The notes under the pieces: model-generated
Told to the model about the DNA's origin: nothing
The model's input: the letters and a program-made list of their open reading frames with translations, nothing else
Database searches by the model: none
Shown: in pieces, positions 24,887 to 34,435 of the stretch
Layout of the letters: each line of letters opens with the position of its first letter
How positions within the stretch are numbered: the first letter of the stretch is position 1
Program-made: the position numbers and the translations under genes
Assembly: GCA_026003195.1 (NCBI GenBank)
Contig: BPGU01000001.1
Coordinates: forward strand, 915,398 to 979,397
From: Armatimonadota bacterium
Lineage (GTDB): Bacteria; Armatimonadota; HRBIN16
Reading direction: 5' to 3'
Length of the DNA stretch: 64,000 nt

Positions 24887-27211
24887 CTATGTTTTTCCCA
24901 GCAACCACCGTCTGCTGCCGCGCTGCGCCATGGCGAAGTGCGAAAACCGCCACCCACCGATGGACGCCTCTCGCGCATCGGGACGACGAATAGCCACTGC
25001 CAGAGGCGTACCATCTGCTGCGGAAGCGCGGAGGAGCAGGGCGGTGTCGTTCTCTTCTACCTCTATCTCTGGCGACGGGCGGCGCGTTTGGAGATAGGGG
25101 CGCACCACTGTCAGCGTGAACACTTCGCTGTGGCGACGGGTGGTGCTTGCCTCCACATGCCACTGGTTGGGGAAGCCTTTGTGACCGATAGAGCGCAGGT
25201 AACCGGCGTCGGGAGGAGGGTTGTAGCCATCCCACTGACGCATCCGTAGCGGCGAGGGGGCAATGTAATGGATGTATGCTCCCGCTCGCTCGCGTTCTAC
25301 CCTCAAGCGCTGCTGGCGTGCTTCTACCTCAAAGGGCACGAGTGCATGAAGCATCCATGCAAAGTGGCGAGGTTGGTCTGCGACCGCTTCGTCCACGAAA
25401 ACGATGAGATCAGGCTTGATGAATATCACATGGCGGACGTAACGGCGCAGTTTGCCCACGTAAGCCTCGGCAGCCTCTCCGGCAACATAGTCCGCGCCCG
25501 ACTGCAAATCCTCGGCGATTATCCTGCCAAAGGGGTCCGGGGAATGCGGGGTCTGTCCCTCGCCATCTACGAGCATAGCGTTCTGGGCAACGGTGCTCCA
25601 GCACCACTGCGTGTGGAACGGGCTACCGTGTATGTCTCGGTATACGCAGTTTGTCAGCAGGGATTCGCCGTACGCGTTCAGGGTGAAAGAGTTGTGGGGG
25701 TCGTGCCCATGGCTCTGCCTGCCGAAGGGACTGCTCTTGAAACGTATCTGCACGTTCTCACGAGCGTCTATGAGATTACTGTTGAGCACTGCCACCCCGA
25801 TGCCGTGAAATACTTTAGAGGGCGGCAGGTCTCGCGGCGGTTTGGGCGCTACAGCGGGCAGAGTGTTCCACAGCAGGTTGAGCACCGGTTCACTGGACTG
25901 TAGCTGGATGTTCCACTGTTGTGTCCACCATTTCCAGTAGGAGTTGCCCATTTTGTGGGCGAAGTAGGCGGCGAAGCTCCAGCCCGAGGAAGGACGCCCG
26001 TGCGACAGGTCACCGAACCCCATGTCGGGCGTTCCAGGCGGAGCGGTGTACAGGGCATAGTCACCAGCACGGGCAAAGAATGGTTTTCGGAAGGAGTCGA
26101 TGCCCAGCGCTTTCTCCGCCACCTCCGTCCACCAGACAATCTTGGACATGTATCCTGCCCAGTAGGACAACCCCTCATGCCAGCCGCCATCGTCGTCGCT
26201 CCACACGGGGTATGCGGCGAAGAACTTGTGTACGGCATAGTCCAGCCACATCTCCGCCTCGGGGATTTCTCCGAGGAAGGCAATGGCGCATTCTGCTAAT
26301 TTGTGCCAGGTACGGTTGCCATGGCTGTCGTAAGGGCGAGACAGGTGTCCATTGCCCTCTTGCACTTCCCAGCTGCGCCAGGCGTCGGTGGCACGGCGCA
26401 GCATGACGGCTCGTACCCGTTCACGCTCCTGCTCCGTGAGGACGTTGTATGCCCAGTCATAAGCGCGAGGCAAGCGGTGCAACATCGGCTTTGCTGCCTC
26501 ACAGTTCAGGGCGAAGTTGGTGGGGCCATCCGGGTCCCAGGCGGCAAGGTGCAATACCCATCGACGGGCTGGCTCCGCATAACGCTCGTCTTCCGTGAGC
26601 AGGTAGAGGAACGCCAGCAGTTCCGCCTCCATGCACGCCTTCACCGTTTGCTCACGGTTCGACCACCAGTACTGGCGTGTTTGTGGGTTGCGGGCACTGC
26701 CCAGCACGGTGGGTTCCGGGGTCGGACCGTCTCGCAGCAGCCGCTCTGCCTGTGCCAGCAGATTCTGAAGGAGCTGCCTGCCTTCACGCTGAACCCACTC
26801 TCGCAAGACGGGAAGGTCGGCAGCCCGCACGAAGAGTCGCGGATGAGCAGTGCCGATGCGCTCTTTCATCTGGGCGAGTGTTGGCTGTGGGAAGAGGGTA
26901 GCACGTGAGGTCACCGTGAATTCCCTGGTCTGGCTCCAGGGGGAGACCTCGCCGCTGCGGGTGCGTATCCGGTAGCGCCAGTAGTACTTGCCGGGCTTCA
27001 AAGGCTCGTAATGGGTGTACACGCACCATCGGTGTCTTTCCACAGTGACGGCGTCGCTCATATCGCGTCGCGTCGCCCACTGCACATCGTAGGATGCCGC
27101 CTCACGGCTATGGATCCATGTCAGTGAAGGTGGGTTCACTGCCACGGTGCTACCGTTCTCTGGTCGGTAACCCCACTCACCGGGTCTGGGTTGTCTATCG
27201 GGAGCTTGCAT
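24887..27211 (-). CDS. Heparinase II/III-like polysaccharide lyase/hydrolase (DUF4962 type)
   Basis: 774 residues. The N-terminal part (residues 10-100) is a fibronectin-like domain (PSLTWIHSREAASYDVQW, YYWRYRIRTRSGEVSPWS). Then comes an alpha/alpha toroid (about 120-440; HPRLFVRAADLPVLREWV, WYDYA-type segments) and a C-terminal beta-sandwich with RFKSSPFGRQSHGHDPHNSF, where the HGH-H cluster is the heparinase II/III hallmark. No signal peptide is obvious. It begins 13 bases after the galactonate-dehydratase-like gene, so both are one operon acting on uronate-containing polymers, by inference. Confidence 0.8.
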   Translation of the reverse strand: MQAPDRQPRPGEWGYRPENGSTVAVNPPSLTWIHSREAASYDVQWATRRDMSDAVTVERHRWCVYTHYEPLKPGKYYWRYRIRTRSGEVSPWSQTREFTVTSRATLFPQPTLAQMKERIGTAHPRLFVRAADLPVLREWVQREGRQLLQNLLAQAERLLRDGPTPEPTVLGSARNPQTRQYWWSNREQTVKACMEAELLAFLYLLTEDERYAEPARRWVLHLAAWDPDGPTNFALNCEAAKPMLHRLPRAYDWAYNVLTEQERERVRAVMLRRATDAWRSWEVQEGNGHLSRPYDSHGNRTWHKLAECAIAFLGEIPEAEMWLDYAVHKFFAAYPVWSDDDGGWHEGLSYWAGYMSKIVWWTEVAEKALGIDSFRKPFFARAGDYALYTAPPGTPDMGFGDLSHGRPSSGWSFAAYFAHKMGNSYWKWWTQQWNIQLQSSEPVLNLLWNTLPAVAPKPPRDLPPSKVFHGIGVAVLNSNLIDARENVQIRFKSSPFGRQSHGHDPHNSFTLNAYGESLLTNCVYRDIHGSPFHTQWCWSTVAQNAMLVDGEGQTPHSPDPFGRIIAEDLQSGADYVAGEAAEAYVGKLRRYVRHVIFIKPDLIVFVDEAVADQPRHFAWMLHALVPFEVEARQQRLRVERERAGAYIHYIAPSPLRMRQWDGYNPPPDAGYLRSIGHKGFPNQWHVEASTTRRHSEVFTLTVVRPYLQTRRPSPEIEVEENDTALLLRASAADGTPLAVAIRRPDAREASIGGWRFSHFAMAQRGSRRWLLGKT

Positions 27212-27224
27212 CGAATACCTCCTG

Positions 27225-28343
27225 TCACCACTCCGCTACCGAGCCGTCGTCCGCGTGGAAGAAGCCGCTGCCCGGGTCGGGTTTGGGGGAGAGAAGGTGC
27301 TCGCGCAGGTAGTTTTCGTCTACCTCAACACCCAGACCGGGCGCGTCAGGTACGTCGATGTAGCCGTCCCGCACGGTAAAGGGGTTCTTCAGGTAGCCCT
27401 CGCCCAGATGCACAAACTCCTGAATCACAAAGTTGGGCGAGCAGGTGTCTATCTGCAAGCACGCCGCAAGGTTGATTGGCCCATACGGGTTGTGCGGTGC
27501 CAGCGCGACATAGTATGTTTCCGCCATGGCTGCGATATAGCGGGTTTCTAAAATGCCCCCGCAGATACAGGGGTCCGGTTGTAGCACTCGCGCCGCTCCC
27601 TTTTCCAGCACCTGCCGGAAGCCGAAGCGGGTAAACAACCGCTCGCCGGTGGCGATGGGAATGACCGCTTTGCTGGCGACGGATGCCAGTGCGTCCACGT
27701 TTTCGGGCAGTACCGGCTCCTCGATGAAAAAGGGGCGATAGGGGCGCAGTTCGTACTCCAGCTGAGTGGCGACGGCTGGGGTAGCCCGACCGTGAAAATC
27801 CAGCAGGATGTCTACCCCGTTGCCCACCGCTTCCCGCGCGGCTGCCACCAGCTCCACCGCCTTCTCGATAGTCGCCGCGCTTTCCAGAGGGTGCAAGGCA
27901 GGCAGGGGGCAAAACTTCACCGCCGTGTAGCCTTCCGCCGCTCGCTGGCGAGCCTGCTGGGCAACCTGCGTCGGCTCGTAGCTGCCGATATGCCGGTAGA
28001 CGCGGATGCGCTCGCGCACTTTACCGCCCAGCAACTGGTAGACAGGTACTCCGAACCGTTTGCCCTGAATATCCCACAATGCCATCTCGATGCCGCTGAT
28101 GGCGGCGTTGAGCACCGGACCGCCTCGCCAGAAGGCGTGACGGTACATCCGTTGCACCAGATGGAGGATTCGCGCTGGGTCTTCGCCTCTCAGCACATGC
28201 TCGTAGGAGCGTACCGCCTCCGCGATGACGAACGCCTTGTCGCCCAGGCACTCGCCCCAGCCGATGATGCCCTCATCGGTGCTCACTTTGACGAACAGCC
28301 AGCGTGGTTCTGCTGCAAAGGTCTGGATGTCTGTAATACGCAT
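27225..28343 (-). CDS. Mandelate racemase/muconate lactonizing family dehydratase (galactonate dehydratase-like)
   Basis: 372 residues of the enolase superfamily. Metal ligands are in order: DILLDFHGRATPAVA (Asp, His), FIEEPVLPEN (Glu), IATGERLFTRFGF (Glu), and the general base His in LAPHNPYGPINLA. The dehydratase pattern DFHGR with APHNPxGP is that of the GalD/DgoD group acting on acid sugars. AGAGAG lies ahead of the ATG at 28343. In an operon with the heparinase-like gene, and divergent from the GH1 gene. Confidence 0.88.
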   Translation of the reverse strand: MRITDIQTFAAEPRWLFVKVSTDEGIIGWGECLGDKAFVIAEAVRSYEHVLRGEDPARILHLVQRMYRHAFWRGGPVLNAAISGIEMALWDIQGKRFGVPVYQLLGGKVRERIRVYRHIGSYEPTQVAQQARQRAAEGYTAVKFCPLPALHPLESAATIEKAVELVAAAREAVGNGVDILLDFHGRATPAVATQLEYELRPYRPFFIEEPVLPENVDALASVASKAVIPIATGERLFTRFGFRQVLEKGAARVLQPDPCICGGILETRYIAAMAETYYVALAPHNPYGPINLAACLQIDTCSPNFVIQEFVHLGEGYLKNPFTVRDGYIDVPDAPGLGVEVDENYLREHLLSPKPDPGSGFFHADDGSVAEW

Positions 28344-28401
28344 CGTGCTCTCTCTATGGCTGCAGTCGACAATCTCTTCCACGCGGTGAGCGATTTTCCT
28401 C

Positions 28402-28430
28402 TTGCCAGTTGCGTCTGTTTTCGGTAGAAT
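28402..28430 (+). promoter_or_regulatory. Promoter of the GH1 gene
   Basis: TTGCCA, 17 bp, TAGAAT, ending 34 bases before the ATG. Confidence 0.6.
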
Positions 28431-28464
28431 GTTTCTGAAAGGTTTAAGTAAAGGAGGACACGGG

Positions 28465-29802
28465 ATGCCTGTATGCCATTTCCCCGAGGGATTTCTATGG
28501 GGAGCTGCTACCGCTTCCTACCAGATAGAGGGGTCACCGCTGGCTGATGGTGCGGGAGCTTCTATCTGGCATCGTTTTTCGCACACGCCGGGCACCACGC
28601 ACAACGGCGATACCGGCGACGTAGCGTGCGACCACTACCGTCGCTGGCGTGAAGATGTGGCGATGATGCGCGAAATGGGCTTGAAGGCTTATCGCTTCTC
28701 CATCAGCTGGGGACGTGTGCTTCCTGAAGGCAAGGGTACGGTGAACCCGGCTGGACTGGACTTCTACGATCGCCTCGTGGATGCGCTGCTGGACGCAGGT
28801 ATTCAGCCGATGATCACCCTGTATCACTGGGATCTGCCGGGGGCGCTGCAGGATTTAGGTGGTTGGGCAAACCGCGAAATCGTCAACTGGTTCGGTGACT
28901 ACGCACAGGTTGTGGCGCAACGATTAGGCGACAGGGTGCGTTTGTGGGCGACGCTCAATGAGCCGTGGGTATTTACTTTTCTGGGTTATGTGCAGGGCTA
29001 CCACGCGCCGGGTATGCGTGACCTCTGGGCGGGGATGCGTGCGGTGCATCACAGCCTGCTGGCTCACGGCGAGGCGGTAGCGCGACTGCGGGGCGTTCTG
29101 CCCTCGGAGGCTCAGGTGGGCATTGTGCTGAACCTCGCCCCCCAGCATCCTGCCACCGACAGCGAAGAGGACAGAGCAGCCGCCGAGCGAGTGCACACCC
29201 TGAATAACACGCTGTTTGTGGAGCCGTTACTGAAAGGAAGCTATCCCGTACTGGCAGAGCAGATAGTCGGTTTTGCCTGGCCCCCCGTGCATTCGGGAGA
29301 TATGGAGCGTATTGCCCAGCCCCTCGACTTTCTCGGCGTCAATTACTACTCGCGCGGCATCATCAAAGAGGGAGAGCACGCCTACCTGCGTGCGGACTGG
29401 GTGCACAACGATCAGGCACAGTACACCGACATGGGATGGGAGATATATCCCGACGGGCTGTATGAGATACTGCAATGGCTGCATTCCCTGTCGCCACGCC
29501 TCAGCCTGTATGTCACCGAGAACGGCGCCGCTTTCCGTGACGAGGTCCAGGATGGCAGGGTGGCTGATGGGCAGCGGGTAGAGTATCTCCGTCAGCATTT
29601 CCTCTCCGCTCACCGCGCGGTACAGAGCGGTGTGCCGCTGAAAGGATACTTTGTCTGGTCGCTGATGGATAACTTCGAGTGGGCGTACGGCTACTCCAAG
29701 CGGTTCGGCATCGTGTATGTGGATTACACCACGCAACAGCGCATCTGGAAGGACAGTGCACACTGGTACCGGCAGGTGATTGCTGCCAACGCGGTGGAGT
29801 AG
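28465..29802 (+). CDS. bglA: Beta-glucosidase, glycoside hydrolase family 1
   Basis: 445 residues. FPEGFLWGAATASYQIEG is the GH1 N-terminal signature, TLNEPWVF holds the acid/base Glu (about residue 165) and YVTENGAAF the nucleophile Glu (about 352). FVWSLMDNFEWAYGYSKRFG is the conserved substrate-binding end. No signal peptide, so it acts in the cytoplasm on imported disaccharides. AAGGAGGACACGGG precedes the ATG. The symbol is by family, not by specificity. Confidence 0.93.
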   Translation: MPVCHFPEGFLWGAATASYQIEGSPLADGAGASIWHRFSHTPGTTHNGDTGDVACDHYRRWREDVAMMREMGLKAYRFSISWGRVLPEGKGTVNPAGLDFYDRLVDALLDAGIQPMITLYHWDLPGALQDLGGWANREIVNWFGDYAQVVAQRLGDRVRLWATLNEPWVFTFLGYVQGYHAPGMRDLWAGMRAVHHSLLAHGEAVARLRGVLPSEAQVGIVLNLAPQHPATDSEEDRAAAERVHTLNNTLFVEPLLKGSYPVLAEQIVGFAWPPVHSGDMERIAQPLDFLGVNYYSRGIIKEGEHAYLRADWVHNDQAQYTDMGWEIYPDGLYEILQWLHSLSPRLSLYVTENGAAFRDEVQDGRVADGQRVEYLRQHFLSAHRAVQSGVPLKGYFVWSLMDNFEWAYGYSKRFGIVYVDYTTQQRIWKDSAHWYRQVIAANAVE

Positions 29803-29824
29803 GGGCAGTTTACCCAACTGCCCC
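29802..29824 (+). terminator. Stem-loop at the end of the GH1 gene
   Basis: GGGGCAGTT and AACTGCCCC form a perfect 9-bp stem with a five-base loop directly after the stop codon. There is no T run on either side, so terminator function is only probable. Confidence 0.5.
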
Positions 29825-30180
29825 TACCGAGTGCAGAAGGGTTCAGGAGGTCTTCCCAGGGCGAACGAAGCCTGCTCGTGGTAGTCGTAGGATTCTATTC
29901 TCGCGCTACCTGTGAAGTGCTTCGCCCGCACGTGTAGATACACCGAGAACGTCCATCGCTGGTGTGTGGTAGGGAAGCCGGGCCGCGCTCCCAGCAACTG
30001 CCCACTCGTCAGGGTGTTGGATGCCTGTGGTGCGGCAGGTGGTTCGCCTGCGTCTGCTGTGCCGGATGCGAACGTACCTCCGGGACCGTTCAGCCCGCGC
30101 TGCCATGTCAGCGAGTAGGACATCATGAACGTATTGTTCGGGTTGGACGCGCCGCGCGAGTGGTATGCGCGGAAGCCCAC
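29824..30180 (-). CDS. Unassigned open frame, possibly the end of a secreted beta-rich protein
   Basis: The stretch 29825-30251 has no gene I can name. A minus-strand frame is open across it and reads like real protein (TFMMSYSLTWQRG, RWTFSVYLHVRAKHF, SARIESYDYHEQASF), but the only start is a GTG with no ribosome site and the open frame continues upstream into the cyclophilin region. It may be a fragment of a larger gene, or chance. It directly follows the cyclophilin gene on the same strand. Confidence 0.3.
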   Translation of the reverse strand: MGFRAYHSRGASNPNNTFMMSYSLTWQRGLNGPGGTFASGTADAGEPPAAPQASNTLTSGQLLGARPGFPTTHQRWTFSVYLHVRAKHFTGSARIESYDYHEQASFALGRPPEPFCTR

Positions 30181-30251
30181 CGAAACGTTGGTGCTCTCCG
30201 GTCCGCAAGAGTTGCCGAGGAGTGGATAAGCCTCTTTTCCTGCGCGATACC

Positions 30252-30858
30252 CTACAGCTGGGGTCTGGTATCCGAGATGGTGACCTCCTTCATGATGTCG
30301 TATTGCTGGATTTTGCGCACCACGTCCATGCCCTGAATCACCTTACCGAACACCGCGTACTCGCCGTCGAGCTGGTGTTGTGGTCCGAGGCAGATGTAGA
30401 ACTGGCTACCTGCGCTGTTTTTGTCGTCACCCCCGGCGAGCCATCGCCACCGCACCATCATCGTGCTTCAGCCCGGTTTCCTCGAAGGGGATCGTGTAGC
30501 CGGGTCCGCCGGTGCCGTTGTTGTTTGGATCGCCGCCCTGCACCACAAAGTCAGGCACAACGCGGTGGAAGGTCAAACCATTATAAAAGCCCTCTTTCGC
30601 CAGCTTGATGAAGTTACCTGCGGTTTTGGGTGCTTTTTCCAGATTGAGCTCGATCACGAACTTGCCTTTGCCCTCCACGTCCACGATGGCATAGGCCACC
30701 TTGCCAGGGGCGGGTGAGGTCGCTGTTTCTGCGGGCTTTTCTGACGGTGGTGGAGTGACGGTGGCAGGTTTAGGTTCCTCTTTCTTGCCGCAGCCAAGTG
30801 TCAAGAAGATAACCCCTGTCACCACAAGACAGGTGCAAGCAGTCACCAGTTGCTTCAT
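30252..30858 (-). CDS. Cyclophilin-type peptidyl-prolyl isomerase lipoprotein, frameshifted
   Basis: A lipoprotein signal ([16 protein letters not shown], lipobox Cys about residue 23) and a Pro/Thr-rich linker precede a short cyclophilin domain: [34 protein letters not shown], then, in a second frame, [14 protein letters not shown] and [14 protein letters not shown]. The break is at CCCCC 30430-30434. Removing one base gives the expected [15 protein letters not shown], so a homopolymer indel is likely. The ATG overlaps the glycosylasparaginase stop (ATGA). Last gene of a four-gene operon. Confidence 0.85.
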
Positions 30859-31751
30859 GATCGCAACCTCCCTGAATTCAGCTCCAGTGCTTCGCGCTCA
30901 TGCATCGTGAGTGATTGCCCATCATGCAGGGCATAAGGGAACTTCGCGTAGCTGGCAGAGGTACCGAAATTGCCATCTGCGCGTATCGCCAGCACGGCTG
31001 CGTGGGGTGGGGTGCCGTTCTGGTCGGAGCGTTTGCGCATCAGATAGCGAATGGCCTCGTCACATGCCTCTTGTGCGCTCCTGCCCTGTTCCATCAGAAA
31101 GACCACACGGGCGCACAGTGCCACCCGGCTAATCTCGTCACCATTACCGGTAGCGACCGCCGCGCCGACCGCTTCATCAGCGTATAACCCCGATCCGACG
31201 ATAGGGCTGTCACCGACGCGCCCGGGATACTTCCACTTCAGCCCTGACGTAGAGCAGCCCACTACCAGGGCATCAGGCGTCCAAATAATCATGCCTACCG
31301 TATCGTGATTGTCCTCCACGTCGGCGGGAGGAGCCTGTGTTTCGCGCCAAAGCAGCCACTGTTCGGATGCTTCGGATGAAAGTGTTTCTTCCTCTTCGAA
31401 GCCCTGTTCCCGGGCGAACTCTGCTGCGCCTTCGCCGACCAGCAATGCATGGGGCAGCACCTCCATCACGCGACGCGCCACCGAAATAGGGCGACGGAAG
31501 CCGCGAAGGGCAGCAACTGCTCCCGAACGATGTCCCCGTGCGTCCATGATAGCGGCGTCCAGCTCCACGTAGCCTGCGCGGTTGGGTAAGCCCCCGTATC
31601 CAACGGATTGCACACTTTCGTCCAGCTCTACGGCGTTAATGCCCGTTTCGAGGGCGTCCAGAGCAGACGCTCCCAGCTCGAGCATCTTGAAGGCACTTTC
31701 CACCGCCAGCTTGCCGAAGTTCCATGTGGCGGTCAGCAGTACCCCGTTCAT
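30855..31751 (-). CDS. N4-(beta-N-acetylglucosaminyl)-L-asparaginase / isoaspartyl peptidase (Ntn hydrolase)
   Basis: 298 residues. The autocatalytic cleavage and nucleophile site is in NHDTVGMI (Thr151). Downstream [20 protein letters not shown] and [21 protein letters not shown] are the substrate-binding and GDE motifs of glycosylasparaginases. The proenzyme self-cleaves before Thr151 into two chains. No signal peptide. Overlaps hldE2 upstream and the cyclophilin gene downstream by ATGA, so translation is coupled. Confidence 0.9.
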   Translation of the reverse strand: MNGVLLTATWNFGKLAVESAFKMLELGASALDALETGINAVELDESVQSVGYGGLPNRAGYVELDAAIMDARGHRSGAVAALRGFRRPISVARRVMEVLPHALLVGEGAAEFAREQGFEEEETLSSEASEQWLLWRETQAPPADVEDNHDTVGMIIWTPDALVVGCSTSGLKWKYPGRVGDSPIVGSGLYADEAVGAAVATGNGDEISRVALCARVVFLMEQGRSAQEACDEAIRYLMRKRSDQNGTPPHAAVLAIRADGNFGTSASYAKFPYALHDGQSLTMHEREALELNSGRLRS

Positions 31752-32260
31752 ACCATCTCTTCCTCCCGCTCTGCCAGTGCTTGCACCACGCGCTCGACCA
31801 ATCGGGTCGTAGACCGCCCCTGTACCAGGGTCACCGTGACGACCTGTCCCCCGTATGAGCGTACGAGGGGAGCCTCCACAATACTGTCGGGTTTATAGTC
31901 GCCGCCCTTCACGTAAACTTCCGGGCGCAACAGACGGATGACCGCCTCAGCAGTCAACTCATCGTAAACGGTGACGTAATCCACGCTTTCCAGCGCCGCC
32001 AGCATCTCCGCTCGCTCATCCTGCGTGACGAACGGACGCGGGTAGCCCTTCAGCTGGCGCACCGATTCGTCGCTGTTGATGGCTACCACCAGGTAATCAC
32101 CCAGTTCTCGCGCTTCCTGCAAGTAGCGAATGTGTCCGATGTGCAGGATATCAAAACAGCCGTTGGTGAACACACACCGTTCGCCTTCCCGGCGACGCTG
32201 TTGCACAATCTGCGCCAGTTCGCGCTGTTCTTTGATTTTTTCGGCGGCTCTACGTAGCAA
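31748..32260 (-). CDS. hldE2 (rfaE2): D-glycero-beta-D-manno-heptose 1-phosphate adenylyltransferase domain
   Basis: 170 residues. TNGCFDILHIGHIRYLQEA contains the HxGH nucleotidyltransferase site. AINSDESVRQLKG, DYVTVYDELTAEAVI and PEVYVKGGDY complete the RfaE2 pattern. It makes ADP-heptose for the lipopolysaccharide core. Its partner kinase is at 49774-50781, so the HldE functions are split over two loci. No ATG fits. The TTG at 32260 has GGAGG upstream and starts right after the preceding stop. Coupled to the glycosylasparaginase gene by ATGA. Confidence 0.88.
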   Translation of the reverse strand: MLRRAAEKIKEQRELAQIVQQRRREGERCVFTNGCFDILHIGHIRYLQEARELGDYLVVAINSDESVRQLKGYPRPFVTQDERAEMLAALESVDYVTVYDELTAEAVIRLLRPEVYVKGGDYKPDSIVEAPLVRSYGGQVVTVTLVQGRSTTRLVERVVQALAEREEEMV

Positions 32261-32261
32261 C

Positions 32262-34295
32262 CTAAATCTCCTCCAGATACATTTCTGTCTCTCGGACGAT
32301 GCGGTCAAACCAGCCTCCCGATGGGTCCACCAAAGGTATCCACCAGAAGGTAGGGCGGTGGTCGGTGTGCGTTAGCCCTTCGGAAGTCAGGATCGCCTGG
32401 CGCACCAGCTCCATTTTGCGCAGTTCTGCCTGTCGCTCTATTTCCGTCGCTCGCCGGCGAGCGTGCTGGTTTTGCTCACCACGCTCCAGCAGCTGGCGTT
32501 GAGGTTTCAGGCGAGCAACTTCCGCCCGGGCTTCGGCAATCCATTCTCGCCGTTGCTGCAGTTCCCTGTCGAAGCTTTTGCGATCTTCCTCATGCTGGCG
32601 AATCTGCTCGTGAATGCTTTCTACTTCCGAGCCTGTCGTGATACCCTGTTGTGCCAGCTCCCACAGCTTCTCCTTGAGGGGCTTGATCGTCTGCCGATAG
32701 TTTTCGCCTTTTGCCCGCTCAATCCTCTGGTATTCCTGCTTCCACTGCTCTATCTGTGCGTAGAGGGCATGGATGCGCTGATGAATCTCCTCTGCCTGTC
32801 GGCGCAGGTCGCGCAAGGTGCCAATATGCCTGTCGTACTCTTCACGCAGGAGATGCCACTGCTCACCTTCTCGCTGCGCAAGGAACTCCAGTACCTCGCG
32901 CGGGCTGGTCAGCTGGCGAATGGTTTCTAACAGTGCTTTCTGTTCGGCTACCACCTCTCGCCAGCGGGCGGAAAACTCGTTCGTACATATCTCACGCTTG
33001 CCAAAGGCGTTTGCCAGATGGTTGGGTAGGGTGATGTGGGCGCAGTTTTCCCCACCCATTGTATCCCAGGTGGGATAAACCAGTCGCAAGATAGGATGGG
33101 TGTTCCACTCGATGCCGTGCTGGCGCAGGTGCTGGTTCATCCTGCGCGTACGCCAGACATAGGGCGAGCCGCCTTCGTTCATCACAAACAGGAACTCCCG
33201 CGCTAGCATGGAGACCAGAGCTACCGCTTTGCCGACCAGAGTGACCCCGGATCCAAAATGCTGCTGAAGCACCTGTGCCAGATCCACGACGGAGTGCACT
33301 GGTCGCTCCAGAGGAATGGTGATAGGCTCTTCGGTTTCGATGACCAGCCACCGGTCGGTCACCCGGACAGTTCCACGTCCCTTCTGGGGAACAATCAGGT
33401 CGAACGGTATGGCGCCTTCGCCGAATCGGTCCAGTGTATAGATTTCGGAGTCTGCTACTGCGCGATTGTAAGCCTCTTCCGCAACAGGTCGAGTCTCAGG
33501 GTTCAGAAAGATATCCACCAGCTGGAAGCGAGGCAGATAGGCGGTTTCGGATGTCAGTTTCAAAAGGTTGGCTGAACAGTTGGTGCTGATGTTCTCCACG
33601 GGTGCGCCGAGCATGAGGAAGAAACGAGGGAACAACCATTGATACAGTGCGCTCAAACATTGATCCGGGTAATTCTTGGCGAACTCGCTCACCCAGCCGA
33701 GGATCCTGTCTGCCACTGCCGAACGGGCTCTTTCGCGATGCTCTGGGGAGAGCATCTTCAAACTTTCCTCAAAACCCCACTGCAGGAGGTCCTGCAGAGG
33801 CTCCAGAACATGGTTCAAGCAAACTTCGTGCACGATAACGGAGCGATACTCGGTGTGTACCAGCCCGCGCCAGCCCCAGGCTTCGGTCATACGGTCAGTG
33901 AATTGCTGCTCGCCGTCGGGATGCCATTTAGCGACCTTCTCAAAAGCGACACCAGCGTTCACGTAGCGCTGGCGGGTAGGGATCACTTCGCTGCCAAACA
34001 GGCAGGACAGCTCACCGGCTGCAGACCACAGGTCGCGCGTTGTCCCATCGTTGTGCGGTAGCGCCACGATCTTGCGGTCGCTCTGAACAGGGTGATGGAG
34101 TTTTGCAAAATAGTCTGTGCAGTGCACGCATAATAAGAATGGAAACCGAACGCCAGCCTGATGCGCCAGTCGGTTCAGCGCTGCCTTCATCGGTTCATCC
34201 CAGAAAACGGTTTGTCCGAGGGCGAGGAGGGTGACGTTCGGATAACGTTCCTGCAGTTCAGACAACACTTTCGGAACGGATGGGTGCATCTCCAT
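32262..34295 (-). CDS. Large protein of unknown function with long C-terminal coiled coil
   Basis: 677 residues, not recognised. The first 300 residues begin like an alpha/beta domain (VPKVLSELQERYPNVTLLAL, RFPFLLCVHCTDYFAKLHH). A later part has many aromatic and Arg residues (WRTRRMNQHLRQHG). Residues about 470-640 are strongly coiled coil (DRHIGTLRDLRRQAEEIHQR, IHEQIRQHEEDRKSFDREL). The end (PTFWWIPLVDPSGGWFDRIV) is hydrophobic but not a membrane helix. No signal peptide. One base separates its stop from the hldE2 start, so it is the first gene of the hldE2 operon. A cell-envelope role is possible from context only. Confidence 0.55.
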   Translation of the reverse strand: MEMHPSVPKVLSELQERYPNVTLLALGQTVFWDEPMKAALNRLAHQAGVRFPFLLCVHCTDYFAKLHHPVQSDRKIVALPHNDGTTRDLWSAAGELSCLFGSEVIPTRQRYVNAGVAFEKVAKWHPDGEQQFTDRMTEAWGWRGLVHTEYRSVIVHEVCLNHVLEPLQDLLQWGFEESLKMLSPEHRERARSAVADRILGWVSEFAKNYPDQCLSALYQWLFPRFFLMLGAPVENISTNCSANLLKLTSETAYLPRFQLVDIFLNPETRPVAEEAYNRAVADSEIYTLDRFGEGAIPFDLIVPQKGRGTVRVTDRWLVIETEEPITIPLERPVHSVVDLAQVLQQHFGSGVTLVGKAVALVSMLAREFLFVMNEGGSPYVWRTRRMNQHLRQHGIEWNTHPILRLVYPTWDTMGGENCAHITLPNHLANAFGKREICTNEFSARWREVVAEQKALLETIRQLTSPREVLEFLAQREGEQWHLLREEYDRHIGTLRDLRRQAEEIHQRIHALYAQIEQWKQEYQRIERAKGENYRQTIKPLKEKLWELAQQGITTGSEVESIHEQIRQHEEDRKSFDRELQQRREWIAEARAEVARLKPQRQLLERGEQNQHARRRATEIERQAELRKMELVRQAILTSEGLTHTDHRPTFWWIPLVDPSGGWFDRIVRETEMYLEEI

Positions 34296-34351
34296 AATGA
34301 AGTCTCCCGCAAGGTCCAGAGTTCTCTCTCGGCGACAGCAACAACGTAATG

Positions 34352-34381
34352 ATTATAGCCTATCCGAAGAGGCGCAAGCAA
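34352..34381 (-). promoter_or_regulatory. Promoter of the 677-residue gene and hldE2 operon
   Basis: TTGCTT, 18 bp, perfect TATAAT on the minus strand, ending 57 bases before the ATG. Confidence 0.55.
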
Positions 34382-34402
34382 GAGTGCCTGCGGGATGATG
34401 GG

Positions 34403-34430
34403 GGACCCCTCTCCGCGCAGGAGAGGGGAG
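34403..34430 (-). terminator. Stem-loop after the Gfo-like gene
   Basis: CCCCTCTCC and GGAGAGGGG form a perfect stem just past the stop at 34436. There is no T run in the direction of transcription. Confidence 0.4.
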
Positions 34431-34435
34431 AACTT

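Noticed and set aside
34403-34430. A strong intrinsic terminator
   Set aside because: The stem is perfect but lacks a T run, so it is listed only as a weak stem-loop.
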